From NCBI GenBank assembly GCA_903909375.1, contig CAIVVM010000046.1, positions 1 through 43,330 on the forward strand: DNA of 43,330 bases, given 5' to 3'. This DNA is from an uncultured Alphaproteobacteria bacterium. GTDB taxonomy: Bacteria > Pseudomonadota > Alphaproteobacteria > Caulobacterales > Caulobacteraceae. Position 1 is the first letter of the stretch. Every line of letters starts with the position of its first letter. Below, one piece after another: positions 1-10,354 of the stretch. The notes beneath the pieces were generated by a model that made no database searches, was not told where the DNA came from, and worked only from the letters and a program-made list of their open reading frames with translations. The position numbers and the translations under genes are program-made.

Positions 1-137
1 TGCGCAAAGCCGCAGAGCGCACCGTCGAGGCCACCTGGCGACGCATCGGCAAACTCCTCGACCACTTCTCAGCCGACGAATGCGCCAACTACCTCGTCAA
101 CTCCGGATATGCTGCAACTTGATCCGGTCACGCTCTA
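1..137 (+). mobile_element. IS630-type insertion sequence, 3' end only
   Basis: This is the last part of an insertion sequence that enters the window from the left. It holds the transposase C-terminus and then the terminal segment ending in gatccggtcacgctct plus TA. The same 137 bases occur inverted and identical at 43191-43327. The two copies diverge right after the shared CTA, which fits IS630/Tc1-type elements that insert at and duplicate a TA dinucleotide. The insertion lies about 10 bases beyond the HPr stop codon, so it interrupts no gene on this side. Confidence 0.8.
3..122 (+). CDS. IS630 family transposase, C-terminal fragment (partial at window edge)
   Basis: Thirty-nine codons are visible, read through from outside the window and ending in TGA at 120-122. 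The tail contains DECANYLVNSGYAAT, which resembles the usual IS630 transposase ending (DECANYF..AGYA). The catalytic DDE residues would lie upstream and cannot be seen. The shadow frame on the other strand has no meaning. The match is by recognition of the C-terminal motif only, but the inverted identical copy at the other end of the window supports a mobile origin. Confidence 0.75.
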   Translation, partial: RKAAERTVEATWRRIGKLLDHFSADECANYLVNSGYAAT

Positions 138-146
138 AGGGAGGGA

Positions 147-422
147 CTACTCGTCCTCGTCGAACCGTCCGGCGACCAAAGCCGCCAGCGCCTCAATGGC
201 GGCGTCGGCCTCTTCCCCTTCGGCCACGATGTCGATGGTGCAGCCTGTGGCGGCGGCCAGCATCATCAGGCCCATGATCGAGCGGGCGTCGACGGTCTGG
301 CCTTCGCGGGAGACGCGGACTTCGGCGTCAAAGGTGGCGGCGAGCTTGACGAACTTGGCCGACGCGCGGGCGTGCAGGCCGCGCTTGTTGACGATCTCGA
401 CGGTTCGGGCGGCTTCGCTCAC
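147..422 (-). CDS. ptsH: HPr phosphocarrier protein (PTS, regulatory type)
   Basis: HPr is the small histidine phosphocarrier that relays phosphate from enzyme I to EIIA proteins. The 91-residue product has the active-site motif GLHARAS with the phospho-histidine at residue 17. The regulatory serine lies in RSIMGLM at residue 48, the site used by HprK. Length is normal for the family. It is the last gene of the chvI-chvG-hprK-EIIA-HPr operon, and its start codon overlaps the EIIA stop by four bases, so translation is probably coupled. No sugar permease gene is near, which fits the purely regulatory PTS of alphaproteobacteria. The IS630 end lies 10 bases downstream. Confidence 0.95.
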   Translation of the reverse strand: MSEAARTVEIVNKRGLHARASAKFVKLAATFDAEVRVSREGQTVDARSIMGLMMLAAATGCTIDIVAEGEEADAAIEALAALVAGRFDEDE

Positions 423-823
423 TTCTCTCCGGCCAGAACATAGGAGGCGACAGAAATGTACTTTCGCCCGGCTTCCTGAGCGGCGGCAACCGCTTCTTCA
501 AGCGTTGCGCGGCTTCGCACGCTGGCCAGCTTGATCAGCATCGGCAGATTGAGACCGGCAATGACCTCGGCCCGGGTCTGCTCCATCACCGAAATGGCCA
601 GATTGGAAGGCGTGCCGCCGAACATGTCGGTGAGGAGCACGACGCCCTGGCCCTGTTCCACCCGACTGCAGGCGGCCAGGATGTCCTGGCGGCGGCGCTC
701 CATGTTGTCGTCGGGACCGATGCAGATGGCCTCGACCGCCATTTGCGGGCCGACCACGTGCTCCATCGCGGAGATGAACTCCTGCGCCAGTCGGCCGTGC
801 GTGACGATCACAAGGCCGATCAT
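419..823 (-). CDS. PTS EIIA component, mannose (EIIA-Man) family
   Basis: The 134-residue protein is a single EIIA-Man fold domain. The start MIGLVIVTHG carries the phosphorylatable histidine at residue 9, and the motif LTDMFGGTPSN is typical of the family. It should accept phosphate from HPr. There is no IIB, IIC or IID partner here, so the role is probably signalling, not sugar uptake; that is inference from context. It lies between hprK (61-base gap upstream) and ptsH (4-base overlap downstream). The same gene order is known in many alphaproteobacteria, where this protein is often listed as EIIA or ManX-like. Confidence 0.92.
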   Translation of the reverse strand: MIGLVIVTHGRLAQEFISAMEHVVGPQMAVEAICIGPDDNMERRRQDILAACSRVEQGQGVVLLTDMFGGTPSNLAISVMEQTRAEVIAGLNLPMLIKLASVRSRATLEEAVAAAQEAGRKYISVASYVLAGEK

Positions 824-883
824 GCCTTATCTTCCAAGGGGCATCCCCACCCGATGGCGCCGGAACGACAGGCGCGCGCGGAG

Positions 884-1318
884 CTAAATACGCCTCTTGT
901 GCGCCGCGTCAAAGGCCGAGAGAGCGAGAACGATCTTGTGTGGCGCCGATACCTCGAAAGGGTCGATCCGGATTTGCGGGATTTGGACACCCAGGAAGGG
1001 CGCGCATTCAGGGTCAGGCAGGCGTTCCGAGGGCCCCAACTGGACCAGCAGCGCGATCTCGCTGAAGGCCAACGGGGCGACCTGGACGATTCCCTGGCCA
1101 CGCACCTCGATCTGTCCGGCCAGGATATCCGGCGCCCGGCCGTAAAGCCGCCCTCCCGCCCACCAGAGCAGCACGCGGTCATCGGCGACCAGCCGGAAGC
1201 CGTGGTCCAGTGCGCGGATCGCCAGATCGCTCTTGCCCGCGCCCGATGGGGCCTCGATCAACACACCCCGCCACAGCCCGCCCCGTCGTCGCGCAATGAG
1301 GCCGGCGTGCTGGATCAT
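884..1318 (-). CDS. hprK: HPr kinase/phosphorylase, short alphaproteobacterial form
   Basis: HprK phosphorylates HPr on the regulatory serine and can remove that phosphate. Only about 144 residues are present, against about 310 in Firmicutes. The N-terminal domain is absent, as is usual in alphaproteobacteria. The Walker A motif APSGAGKSDLA is intact near residue 25, followed by the kinase region with LVADDRVLLW. The start overlaps the chvG stop by four bases. The setting, directly between the ChvG sensor kinase and EIIA/HPr, suggests the Ser phosphorylation state is controlled together with the ChvG-ChvI pathway. Length and truncation are normal for this lineage, not a defect. Confidence 0.93.
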   Translation of the reverse strand: MIQHAGLIARRRGGLWRGVLIEAPSGAGKSDLAIRALDHGFRLVADDRVLLWWAGGRLYGRAPDILAGQIEVRGQGIVQVAPLAFSEIALLVQLGPSERLPDPECAPFLGVQIPQIRIDPFEVSAPHKIVLALSAFDAAHKRRI

Positions 1319-2910
1319 CCGACGGCTTCGGGGAGCACCAGGGTGAAGATCGCCCCGTTGATCCGGCCGTCGGGGTCCAACCGATTGGCCGCTGTCAGTC
1401 GCCCGCCGTGAGCTTCGGCGATCTGGCGCGCGATGGACAGGCCCAGACCAGAGTTGCCGCCGAAGGCCGCGCCGCGCGGCCGCGACGTATAGAACCGCTC
1501 GAACACCGTCTCCAGGTTCTCCTGCGGTATGCCCGGTCCCTCGTCGACCACGGATAACACGACCTCGCCACGCGCCCGCTCAAGGGTCACCGTCACCGCA
1601 CTGCCCGGAGGACTGAAAGACCGAGCGTTGTCGACCAGATTGCGAACGATCTGGCTGAGCGGCCCCTCCCGACCCAGAACAACGACCACGGCCTGATCGT
1701 CTGGAGCCGAGAACACAACGCCCACGTCGGCCGGTTTGGTGGTCGCCTGGTAGAGGCCCACGATGTCCCCGATGAGCCGGCCGAAGTCGACCCGCTTCGG
1801 CGCATCCCGAGACAACTCGGCATCGAGCCGCGAGGCGTTGGAGATGTCGGTGACCAGCCGGTCCAGCCGCTGGACGTCGTTCTTCAGGATGCCCAGCAAC
1901 CGTTCGCGCGCCGGCCCGTCCCCGACCAGGTCCAGGGTTTCCACAGCGGAGCGTAGCGAGGTCAGAGGATTGCGGATCTCATGAGCCACGTCGGCAGCGA
2001 AAGACTCGATGGCGCCCATTCGCTCGCTGAGCGCCTGGGTCATATCCTCGAGGCTTCGGGTCAGGTCGCCGACCTCGTCATCGCGGCGGGCCAGATCAGG
2101 CAGTGAAATCTCACCGGCGCGGTTCTGCCGCACCCGGTCCGCGGCGCGGGCCAGCCGCAGGACGGGCTGGGCCACAAGACTGTTGAGCAGCAACGACGAC
2201 GCCAGGGTCACCAGGATGGCGATCAGGATGAACGGGATCAGGGCGGCGCGTTCGCGCGCGATGATGGCGTCCACATCGCTGGCTTCCAGGGTCACGACCC
2301 CCAGCACCGCACGCACATGCTGGATGGGAATCGAGACCGAAACCACCCGCGTCCCATTTTCGCCGCGTCGCATCCCGGCGTGCCGTTCGCCCCGGAGCGC
2401 GGTCGCCACCTCGAGGGACAGCTCCCTGCGCACCTCAGCCGCCGACGGCGGTGTCGGATGAAGCAGCCGATCAAGCCCCATGCGAGGATTGTCGCGATCC
2501 TTGGCTGGCGGCAAGGAACGGGTTTCGACCTCGTCGGTCATCCAGTCGCTGTCAGCGACCAGGCGGCCCCGGGCGTCGAACAGACGGGCTCGCTGGGCCC
2601 TTGGATTCGATAGGGTCTGCAGCAGTTCAGTGGCCAGCGCCGCGTCCATCTGCGGCTCTGGCTCGCCCACCGTCGCGGCCTGATTCAGGATGCTGGCGAT
2701 AAGCTCGCCCTGTGTTGTCAGGCTGTCGATCCGGGCGTTCACCAGGCCACGGCGCAACTCGTTGAGCACCAGGGCGCCGGAGATCAGGATCGCCAGGCCA
2801 AGCAGGTTCAACGCCAGGATCAGCCGCCCGAGGCGCGACCCTGGCAGACTGCGCAGACGCGACCGCGGGGCCGCCGGTTCAGGACTCGCGGTATCGGTAG
2901 CCGACGCCAT
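1315..2910 (-). CDS. chvG: Sensor histidine kinase ChvG
   Basis: ChvG is the membrane sensor of an envelope stress and acid-response two-component pair. From the ATG at 2910 the protein has 531 residues: a first membrane span at about 30-50, a periplasmic region to about 220, a second span at about 224-245, a HAMP linker, the DHp box with [13 protein letters not shown] (phospho-histidine 310), and an ATPase domain with NLVDNA, DEGPGIP and [10 protein letters not shown]. The reading frame stays open upstream to 3027, but that part is only the shadow of chvI; the ATG at 2910 leaves a 32-base overlap and gives the usual short cytoplasmic N-terminus. Co-transcribed with chvI upstream and hprK downstream. 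Confidence 0.93.
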   Translation of the reverse strand: MASATDTASPEPAAPRSRLRSLPGSRLGRLILALNLLGLAILISGALVLNELRRGLVNARIDSLTTQGELIASILNQAATVGEPEPQMDAALATELLQTLSNPRAQRARLFDARGRLVADSDWMTDEVETRSLPPAKDRDNPRMGLDRLLHPTPPSAAEVRRELSLEVATALRGERHAGMRRGENGTRVVSVSIPIQHVRAVLGVVTLEASDVDAIIARERAALIPFILIAILVTLASSLLLNSLVAQPVLRLARAADRVRQNRAGEISLPDLARRDDEVGDLTRSLEDMTQALSERMGAIESFAADVAHEIRNPLTSLRSAVETLDLVGDGPARERLLGILKNDVQRLDRLVTDISNASRLDAELSRDAPKRVDFGRLIGDIVGLYQATTKPADVGVVFSAPDDQAVVVVLGREGPLSQIVRNLVDNARSFSPPGSAVTVTLERARGEVVLSVVDEGPGIPQENLETVFERFYTSRPRGAAFGGNSGLGLSIARQIAEAHGGRLTAANRLDPDGRINGAIFTLVLPEAVG

Positions 2911-3598
2911 AGAGGGTTTCGATCGCGTCGAACTCAGGGTCCACCTCGCGGAACTTTTTCCGCATGCGCTTGATGTGACTGTCGATTGTGCGGTCATCGA
3001 CATAGACCTGATCGTCGTAGGCCGCATCCATCAGGTTGTCGCGGCTCTTCACGAACCCTGGACGCTGGGCCAGCGACTGGAGCAACAGGAACTCGGTGAC
3101 GGTCAGCTTTACCGACTTGCCTTCCCAAAGGCTTTCATGGCGGGCGGGGTCCAGGGTCAGCTTGCCCCGCTTCAGCGCGCGCGCCGCCACGTCAGCCGTC
3201 TCCATCGATGGGCCTTCAGAACCGTCCATCTCGCCACGACCGGCGCGTCGCAGCACTGCCTTGACCCTCTCTATCAGCAGACGCTGGCTGAAAGGCTTGT
3301 GAATGTAGTCGTCGGCGCCGAGGTTGAAGCCCAGGATTTCGTCGATCTCCTCATCCTTGGACGTCAGGATGATCACAGGCATGTCGGAGGTCCGGCGAAG
3401 GCGGCGGAGCACCTCCATGCCGTCCATGCGCGGCATCTTGACGTCCAGGATGGCTACATCCGGTGGATCGTTCTCAAGCGCAGCGAGGCCGGAGGCGCCG
3501 TCGTAGTAGGCCTTCACGGTGTGGCCGTGGCTTTCAAGCGCGAGGCTGACCGACGTCACAATGTTCTCGTCGTCGTCCACCAGGGTGATTTTCGCCAT
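2879..3598 (-). CDS. chvI: Response regulator ChvI, OmpR family
   Basis: This is the DNA-binding partner of ChvG. The 239-residue protein has a receiver domain (acidic pocket DDDEN near residue 8-12, phospho-acceptor Asp52 in AILDVKMP, conserved Lys in HKPFS) and a C-terminal winged-helix domain ending in [17 protein letters not shown] and [10 protein letters not shown]. It is the first gene of the minus-strand operon leading to HPr. The promoter must lie in the 142-base gap shared with the divergent gene starting at 3741. A GGAGAC stretch sits in the ribosome-binding position. In Caulobacter the ChvI regulon includes small RNA and outer-membrane genes; whether that holds here is not visible. 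Confidence 0.94.
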   Translation of the reverse strand: MAKITLVDDDENIVTSVSLALESHGHTVKAYYDGASGLAALENDPPDVAILDVKMPRMDGMEVLRRLRRTSDMPVIILTSKDEEIDEILGFNLGADDYIHKPFSQRLLIERVKAVLRRAGRGEMDGSEGPSMETADVAARALKRGKLTLDPARHESLWEGKSVKLTVTEFLLLQSLAQRPGFVKSRDNLMDAAYDDQVYVDDRTIDSHIKRMRKKFREVDPEFDAIETLYGVGYRYRES

Positions 3599-3740
3599 CT
3601 TGGGTTGGTGTCTCCATTGCCAAGCCTCTTCACGCTACTGAACCGTGACCATGGCCTCAATGGGGCCGCGCCATTTCGTCAGCAAAGTCAACGTGACCTT
3701 AAGCTTGTTGAGGGAGTTTGGCCCGTCTCGAGGCGCCTCC

Positions 3741-5453
3741 ATGGATAGATATACCGTTCATTTCGAGGTGTTTGTCCGGAAAATCCCCGGCGAACCCTGG
3801 TCCTTGCTGCTGGCCACAGAAGATCGGGCCGGGGCGGTCAAGGCCGCCAATGAGGCGATGGCCGAGCGCCGTGTCGCTGCCGCCAAGGTCACCAAAGAGA
3901 CACTCGACGAGGAAACCAACGAGTACAGGGCCGTCGAAATCCTGAAGCTTGGCTCTGCAGAGGTGGGCGCCAAGAGTCGCCCGACCATCGAAGCTCAGCC
4001 CCTTTGTGTGACGCCACAGGACCTCTACACCCTGCACGCCCGCGAGCGGATCGGTCGCTTGCTGGAGACCTGGCTGGAACGCAACAACGCCACGCCGTTT
4101 GAACTTCTGCACAGGCCCGACCTTGTCGAGCGACTGGAGTCTTCCGGCGTCGACCTGCAACACGCCGTCCAGAAGATATCGATCCCGGAGGCGCACGCGC
4201 GCAACAAGTCCGTGCATGAGTTGATGCGCGACTTTCAGTCCCTCATCGACCGCACGGTCGCCCGGCTGGTGCAAGACGCCCGGAAGGGGATCCTGCCCAA
4301 TCTAGAGAAGGAAGGTTTCGCGGGCGCGGCGGAGCGTGTGGTAAGCGATCCGGAGCGCGTCTACCTGCTGGGCGCCGGCGTGGCGGCGGAGATCGCGCCG
4401 GCCAAGACCTGGTCCGAGAAGGTGGAGCGCCTGATGGATCTGGCGGACGCCGCCCCCAGACAGGGCCCGGCGCGGGGCCTGGCGTTCATGGTCCTGCAGC
4501 AGCCTCTCGCGGAGATACTGGAAACCAAGCCGGGCATGGTCGAAATCATGGGCGGCGGTCGTCATCTGGGCGGCGCCCTGGCGGCGATGACCTGTCTGGC
4601 CGCCTATGAATCGGTTGATCGGATGATAAGGTTGGAAGCTTCGGTCGCGAAGATAATGCCCCAACTGTCACCGCTCGCGCTACGCTTGGCCATGTTGCTG
4701 GGCAGCGAGGCCTTCCAGGACACGCGCGCAGCAGTCGGTCGGCGGATCCTGCGCGAATTGAACGGTGGGCGGCGGCTGTGCCCGGGTGATGCGGCAGGAG
4801 AGATTGACCTGCTACGGGCGCTGGGCATGTCGCTGACCGCGGCAGCGGGGAAACTGTTGCCACTGGATGATGTACAGTCGGCGTTCACAAACCGATCGAG
4901 AACACTGGTCACCGGCGATTTTGTGGAAGCCTACCTTGCTCACAAATCCACGGCGGGCGCGGAGTTCGAAGCCCTGATCTGGCTTACAGAGAACGTGATC
5001 GGCGCCGTCAACAAGCGCCAGGCCGGTGCTTGGCTAAAGGCGACAGCCAACTCCCTGCGGTTCGCCAAGGAAATGGAATCACCGGACGAGACGCCCACAA
5101 AGCGCCTGGCTCGCCTGGCGGCTCTGCAGCGCTCGGCGGCACGATGCGGCCTCGCACCGGAGGATTCCTTGCCCATACAGGAGAAGCTGGGCGAGATCGG
5201 CGGCGAGATTGAAGCCCGCGCGCGGCTCACGCAGACCCTGGCCCGCGCTGATGCGCCGATCCTGCAGAGACTGACCTGGCTGCTGAAGATGGCGGGCGGC
5301 GAGACCTCTCCTTCAGGCCCCGCGGCAAAGCGGGCCCGCCTCGAGGCGATGGCCCTGGTCAAACAGGGTGGCATTCACACCGCCCTGACCGCCGAACCGG
5401 GGCAGGTGGAGACGTTCCGTGACCTGATCCAGCAGGCTGGACTGGCGGCCTGA
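3741..5453 (+). CDS. Uncharacterised alpha-helical protein, 570 residues
   Basis: I do not recognise a named family. The first 95 residues look like a small mixed alpha/beta domain (MDRYTVHFEVFVRK..., then an AVKAANEAMAERR helix). The rest is almost entirely helical, with long charged and leucine-rich stretches. There is no signal peptide, membrane span, nucleotide-binding loop or metal motif. The ATG at 3741 is chosen because the earlier in-frame start (3645) adds 32 unlike residues and would use up the divergent promoter region with chvI. It ends 3 bases from the convergent pseC stop. Codon use is like its neighbours, so recent transfer is unlikely. Probably a lineage-specific cytoplasmic protein. 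Confidence 0.75.
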   Translation: MDRYTVHFEVFVRKIPGEPWSLLLATEDRAGAVKAANEAMAERRVAAAKVTKETLDEETNEYRAVEILKLGSAEVGAKSRPTIEAQPLCVTPQDLYTLHARERIGRLLETWLERNNATPFELLHRPDLVERLESSGVDLQHAVQKISIPEAHARNKSVHELMRDFQSLIDRTVARLVQDARKGILPNLEKEGFAGAAERVVSDPERVYLLGAGVAAEIAPAKTWSEKVERLMDLADAAPRQGPARGLAFMVLQQPLAEILETKPGMVEIMGGGRHLGGALAAMTCLAAYESVDRMIRLEASVAKIMPQLSPLALRLAMLLGSEAFQDTRAAVGRRILRELNGGRRLCPGDAAGEIDLLRALGMSLTAAAGKLLPLDDVQSAFTNRSRTLVTGDFVEAYLAHKSTAGAEFEALIWLTENVIGAVNKRQAGAWLKATANSLRFAKEMESPDETPTKRLARLAALQRSAARCGLAPEDSLPIQEKLGEIGGEIEARARLTQTLARADAPILQRLTWLLKMAGGETSPSGPAAKRARLEAMALVKQGGIHTALTAEPGQVETFRDLIQQAGLAA

Positions 5454-5456
5454 CCC

Positions 5457-6617
5457 TCAGGTAAGTGCGACCCTCAACGCCGACGCGACGTGATCGACAT
5501 CCTCGTCCGCCATGCCAGGATAGAGCGGCAACGACAGGCACCGGGCATACCAGGCCTCCGCACCAGGCAAGTTCTGCGGGCCGTAGAGCTTCCGATAGTA
5601 GGGCTGGGTGTGAACCGGGATGTAGTGAACCTGGCTGCCGATACCCTGCGCCTTGAGCGCCTCGACGACCTGCCGCCGCGAACGCCCTGCAGCCTCGAAG
5701 TCGATCAACACCGTCATCAGGTGCAGTACGGGATCGCTCCACGCCGGCTGGGCGGCGATCCTGACGGTCGGCGCCATGGGCGAGAGCGCCTTCCGATAGG
5801 CGACGGCCAATGCGCGGCGGCGCGCGGCAAAGCGGGGAAGCTTCTTCAGTTGTGACTGACCGAGCGCGCAAAGTATGTCGGGCAGCCGATAGTTGAAACC
5901 GGGCTCCGGCATTTCGTACCACCAGGGGTCGCCTCCCGCCGGCCGCACCATGCCGTGGCTACGCAGAGTGCGTAGCCGCCCGGCCAGGGCCGCATCGTTG
6001 GTGGTGACCATGCCGCCTTCGCCCGTGGCGATGGTCTTCACCGGGTGAAACGAGAACGTAGCCATCGCAGAATGGCGCACGTCGCCGACGGTTTCCGCGA
6101 CATTGCCGTAGCGCATCGTCGTCCCAAGGGCGTGAGGCGCGTCTTCCACCAGAACCGCTCCGGCGGCGGCGGCCAGCCCCGCGAGAGCGGGCAGGTCGAC
6201 CGAATCGCCTCGTAGATGCACCGGGAGAACAGCGCGCAGGCGCCGGTCACCGACTTTGGACAAGGCATCCGCCAGGGTCGCAGGCGTCATCAGGCCGCTG
6301 TCTGGATCCACGTCCGCGAAGATCACGTCGGCGCCCACGTATCTGGCGCAATTGGCCGTGGCCAGGAAGGTAATCGAGGGCGCAATCACCACCTCCCCGG
6401 GTTTCACGTCCAGGGCCAGCATCGCCAGGTGCAGGGCCGCCGTGCCGTTCGAACAGGCCACGGCGTGTCGTGCGCCTACGGTGACGGCGAAGGTCTGCTC
6501 GAACGCCTCGACAGCCGGGCCGGTGGTGAGAAAGTCGCCGCGCAACGCCTCTGCCACGACGGCGATGTCATCGTCCTCGATGGTCTGGCGGCCGTAAGGG
6601 AGGACCGAGCGCTCCAT
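5457..6617 (-). CDS. pseC: UDP-4-amino-4,6-dideoxy-N-acetyl-beta-L-altrosamine transaminase (PseC/FlmB type)
   Basis: A PLP-dependent sugar aminotransferase of the DegT/DnrJ/EryC1/StrS family, which aminates C4 of the keto sugar made by PseB. This is the second step toward pseudaminic acid, the flagellin glycan sugar. The 386 residues include SNGTAALHLAMLAL (cofactor phosphate site), VEDAPHALG, and the lysine that forms the Schiff base in HPVKTIATGEGG (Lys194). Its start lies two bases after the pseB stop, so the two form an operon. The adjacent PseB-type dehydratase is what favours PseC over other DegT aminotransferases. In Caulobacter the equivalent pair, flmA-flmB, is needed for flagellin modification. 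Confidence 0.9.
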   Translation of the reverse strand: MERSVLPYGRQTIEDDDIAVVAEALRGDFLTTGPAVEAFEQTFAVTVGARHAVACSNGTAALHLAMLALDVKPGEVVIAPSITFLATANCARYVGADVIFADVDPDSGLMTPATLADALSKVGDRRLRAVLPVHLRGDSVDLPALAGLAAAAGAVLVEDAPHALGTTMRYGNVAETVGDVRHSAMATFSFHPVKTIATGEGGMVTTNDAALAGRLRTLRSHGMVRPAGGDPWWYEMPEPGFNYRLPDILCALGQSQLKKLPRFAARRRALAVAYRKALSPMAPTVRIAAQPAWSDPVLHLMTVLIDFEAAGRSRRQVVEALKAQGIGSQVHYIPVHTQPYYRKLYGPQNLPGAEAWYARCLSLPLYPGMADEDVDHVASALRVALT

Positions 6618-6619
6618 CC

Positions 6620-8154
<1,535 letters not shown>

Positions 8155-8158
<4 letters not shown>

Positions 8159-8451
8159 GTCTGGCCCGAAGCCTCGTCCATGAAGCTGGCCAAAGTGACA
8201 TCCAGTTCTGTGACGCCGTCGGCGTCATGGGTGGTCAGGATGACATCGACGCGGTTGTAGACATTGAACCACTCCGGATGGTGATCCAGCTGGTCCGCCC
8301 GCAGAGCGACGCGGGTCATGAAGCCGAACGCCTCGTTGAAATCCTTGAATCGGAAGGTGCGCTGGATGGCGTCCCGGGCGCCCTCCATCGACTGCCAGCC
8401 CGGCAGACGCGCCAGAGCAGCCTTCGCGCCGATCTTCAAGGGGCGGGTCAT
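8155..8451 (-). CDS. phhB: 4a-hydroxytetrahydrobiopterin dehydratase (pterin-4a-carbinolamine dehydratase)
   Basis: The enzyme dehydrates the 4a-hydroxy pterin formed by aromatic amino acid hydroxylases and so recycles tetrahydropterin. The 98 residues contain the signature [20 protein letters not shown], with His57 and His58 in the active site, and the later [19 protein letters not shown]. Length is typical. No phenylalanine hydroxylase gene is in the window. It is downstream of, and overlaps by four bases, the HAD hydrolase gene, so the two are probably co-transcribed. The stop codon shares a CTAG palindrome with the convergent upstream gene. Confidence 0.93.
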
Positions 8452-9110
8452 CCCTGCAGACCGGCTTCGAAGGTCAGGCCGGTGAGTGTGGAAAGTTCGG
8501 CCAGGGTCTGTTCAACACTCATCACCTTGATCGCCTTCATGCCCAGACCGGCTGCCGGCTTGCAGTTGATGCCGAGGTCATCGAGGTAGATGCAGGCCTC
8601 CGGCGCGACACCCAGTTGCTCGCACATCATCAGGTAGATCTTCGGGTCGGGCTTGCGCACACCGGCCTTCGAGCTTTCGATGATGGCGTCGAACAGCGGC
8701 ATTACTTGCGCCATCGCCCCGGCGGCGCGCTGACCGGCATCCTGCCCGGGACTGTGCATCGAGACCACGTTATTGGTTATGCAGGCCACCTTGAAGTGCT
8801 GTTTGCAGGCCTTCAGCGCGGCCACCATTTGCGGGCGCAATGCTCCGTTCAAAAGAGGCAACACATCGGCGCCGCGCACCGGGTGACCCAGTGCAGTCGA
8901 CTCTTCGAGGAACAGGGCGTCGAAACGGATGGTGTCCACTTCGTTCCGCTCAAACAGAGCCCAGGCGTTGGTGTCGGGATTGGTGGCGTTGACACGCCGG
9001 ATCAAATCCATCGGAAGGCCCCTTTCGGCCTCGAACCGATTGAAGGCCTCGAAGGGAGAGGTCGTGAATACCCCGCCGAAATCCCAGATCACCGCCTCGA
9101 TCGTCAACAC
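8448..9110 (-). CDS. HAD superfamily hydrolase (epoxide-hydrolase N-domain/dehalogenase-like subgroup)
   Basis: A 220-residue haloacid dehalogenase-like enzyme, probably a small-molecule phosphatase. Motif I is VIWDFGGVF with nucleophile Asp10; the second Asp of the DxD motif is Gly, as in the soluble epoxide hydrolase N-terminal-like subgroup. Motif II is CITNN, motif III lies in the [12 protein letters not shown] stretch, and motif IV is [10 protein letters not shown] helical cap of about 80 residues follows motif I. Substrate cannot be told. It overlaps phhB by four bases. The promoter must be in the 69-base gap shared with the divergent VanZ gene. Confidence 0.88.
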   Translation of the reverse strand: MLTIEAVIWDFGGVFTTSPFEAFNRFEAERGLPMDLIRRVNATNPDTNAWALFERNEVDTIRFDALFLEESTALGHPVRGADVLPLLNGALRPQMVAALKACKQHFKVACITNNVVSMHSPGQDAGQRAAGAMAQVMPLFDAIIESSKAGVRKPDPKIYLMMCEQLGVAPEACIYLDDLGINCKPAAGLGMKAIKVMSVEQTLAELSTLTGLTFEAGLQG

Positions 9111-9179
9111 ATCGCTCCTGCACCAGAACTGCGCTGCTACGACCTAGAGAGCAGGGGCGGGACGTGCAAGTAAGGGCGG

Positions 9180-9530
9180 ATGCTACCTCATAGATTTGCG
9201 CGCCCGCTCCGCCTTTCGCTCTTCGCGCTGGCCGCTGCGATCCTGCTGGTATTGTGCCTTCTGCCCTCCCGCGATCTGCCGGATACCGGCGTGGGTGACA
9301 GGTTTGAGCATACGGCGGCCTGGTTCGTCCTTACGATCACCGGCTACATCCTGGCGCCGAATCGAACGCTGGCGATCCCAGCCTTTGCCCTGGCTTATGG
9401 CGCAGCCATCGAAGTGATGCAGGGCTTCGTGGGCCGTCATCGCGACATTCAGGACCTTGTGGCCGACAGCATTGGTGTGGCGATGGCAGTAGGCGTGTTC
9501 TTCCTGGCCAGGCTGGTGTTTCGCAGATGA
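9180..9530 (+). CDS. VanZ family membrane protein
   Basis: A 116-residue protein with four predicted membrane spans (about 12-28, 45-60, 66-80, 95-112). The loop FEHTAAWFVLTITGY and the pattern IEVMQGFVGRHRDIQDLVAD are the VanZ-like signature. VanZ itself lowers teicoplanin sensitivity, but the role of these short chromosomal homologues is not known. Its stop overlaps the start of the DUF3445 gene by four bases (ATGA), so they are translated together. Start ATG at 9180 is the only reasonable one. Confidence 0.85.
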   Translation: MLPHRFARPLRLSLFALAAAILLVLCLLPSRDLPDTGVGDRFEHTAAWFVLTITGYILAPNRTLAIPAFALAYGAAIEVMQGFVGRHRDIQDLVADSIGVAMAVGVFFLARLVFRR

Positions 9531-10333
9531 GCCTGCGCCACGCCCCGTGGGAGGAGGCCGCCGAGTTCCGCATCGGGCTGAGGCCGATCCCGATCAGCGA
9601 CTGGTTCGAAGGCGGCGACGCCGACCCGGCCAAAAGGAAAGATGGCCTGCTGGCCGCCCATCCGACGGCCGTCTGGTCCGAGATCCCCGGATCCAGACCC
9701 GCGCAGACGGAGCTCCTGGCGATGCTGGCCGGGGCGTTTGGGCACGACATTGCGGCTGATGGACAGCCGCCTCTGCTGGCGGCCGCCCGGGAGGTCGCCG
9801 ATGATCTGTGCCTGATGGAAAAGCTCGGCGACGCCTGGCGGCTCACCGCTCTTTCGCTCTGCGCCGGCAGTTTCTTTACGGCATCCGAAGTGATCGGACG
9901 CAGCTTGGCCGAGTTGCACCGGCCCGTCACCGGGTTCGAGGCCCGGCTGTTGACGCGGGTAGAGCGAATTTTCAATAACCTGCGCCCCGACACCCTGCTG
10001 GAACGCCGCAACTGGAGCCTGGTAAGTTCGCCTGACCTCTACGCGCCAGACCCCGGGCCTATGCGCGCCGCAATCCCGGATATCGACCCGGACAGCGCCG
10101 CCAACGCCCTTTTTGCAAGGGTCGAGCGCCAGACCCTGCGCAGACTTCCGCAGACAGGCGCTGTCGTCTTCACGATCCGGGTCTGGATAGACCCACTGAG
10201 CGCCATCGCCGCCGACCCTGAGCGACTGGCCCGCTTCGCGCGGGCCTGGCGAACCGCACACCCTGATTTCCGCGCCTACAAGCAGCTTAACCTCTATGAC
10301 GCTTTGGTCAGCCGGGTGATCGACGGCGTTTGA
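9527..10333 (+). CDS. DUF3445 family protein (heme-dependent oxidative N-demethylase-like)
   Basis: The 268-residue protein matches the DUF3445 family by its conserved pattern: EVADDLCLMEK near residue 85, then SLCAGSFFTASEVIGRSLAE, LHRPVTGFE, and ERRNWSLV near residue 165. This family includes the alpha subunit of the heme-dependent oxidative N-demethylase that removes methyl groups from secondary amines; most members, including this one, have no tested substrate. No other subunit of the demethylase complex is adjacent. It is translationally coupled to VanZ and followed after 21 bases by the glycosyltransferase-like gene. Confidence 0.82.
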   Translation: MSLRHAPWEEAAEFRIGLRPIPISDWFEGGDADPAKRKDGLLAAHPTAVWSEIPGSRPAQTELLAMLAGAFGHDIAADGQPPLLAAAREVADDLCLMEKLGDAWRLTALSLCAGSFFTASEVIGRSLAELHRPVTGFEARLLTRVERIFNNLRPDTLLERRNWSLVSSPDLYAPDPGPMRAAIPDIDPDSAANALFARVERQTLRRLPQTGAVVFTIRVWIDPLSAIAADPERLARFARAWRTAHPDFRAYKQLNLYDALVSRVIDGV

Positions 10334-10354
10334 CCGGAAGACTATGGTCAGCGG

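Noticed and set aside
3645..3740. N-terminal extension of the 570-residue protein from the ATG at 3645
   Set aside because: The extra 32 residues do not look coding and would occupy the promoter space shared with chvI.
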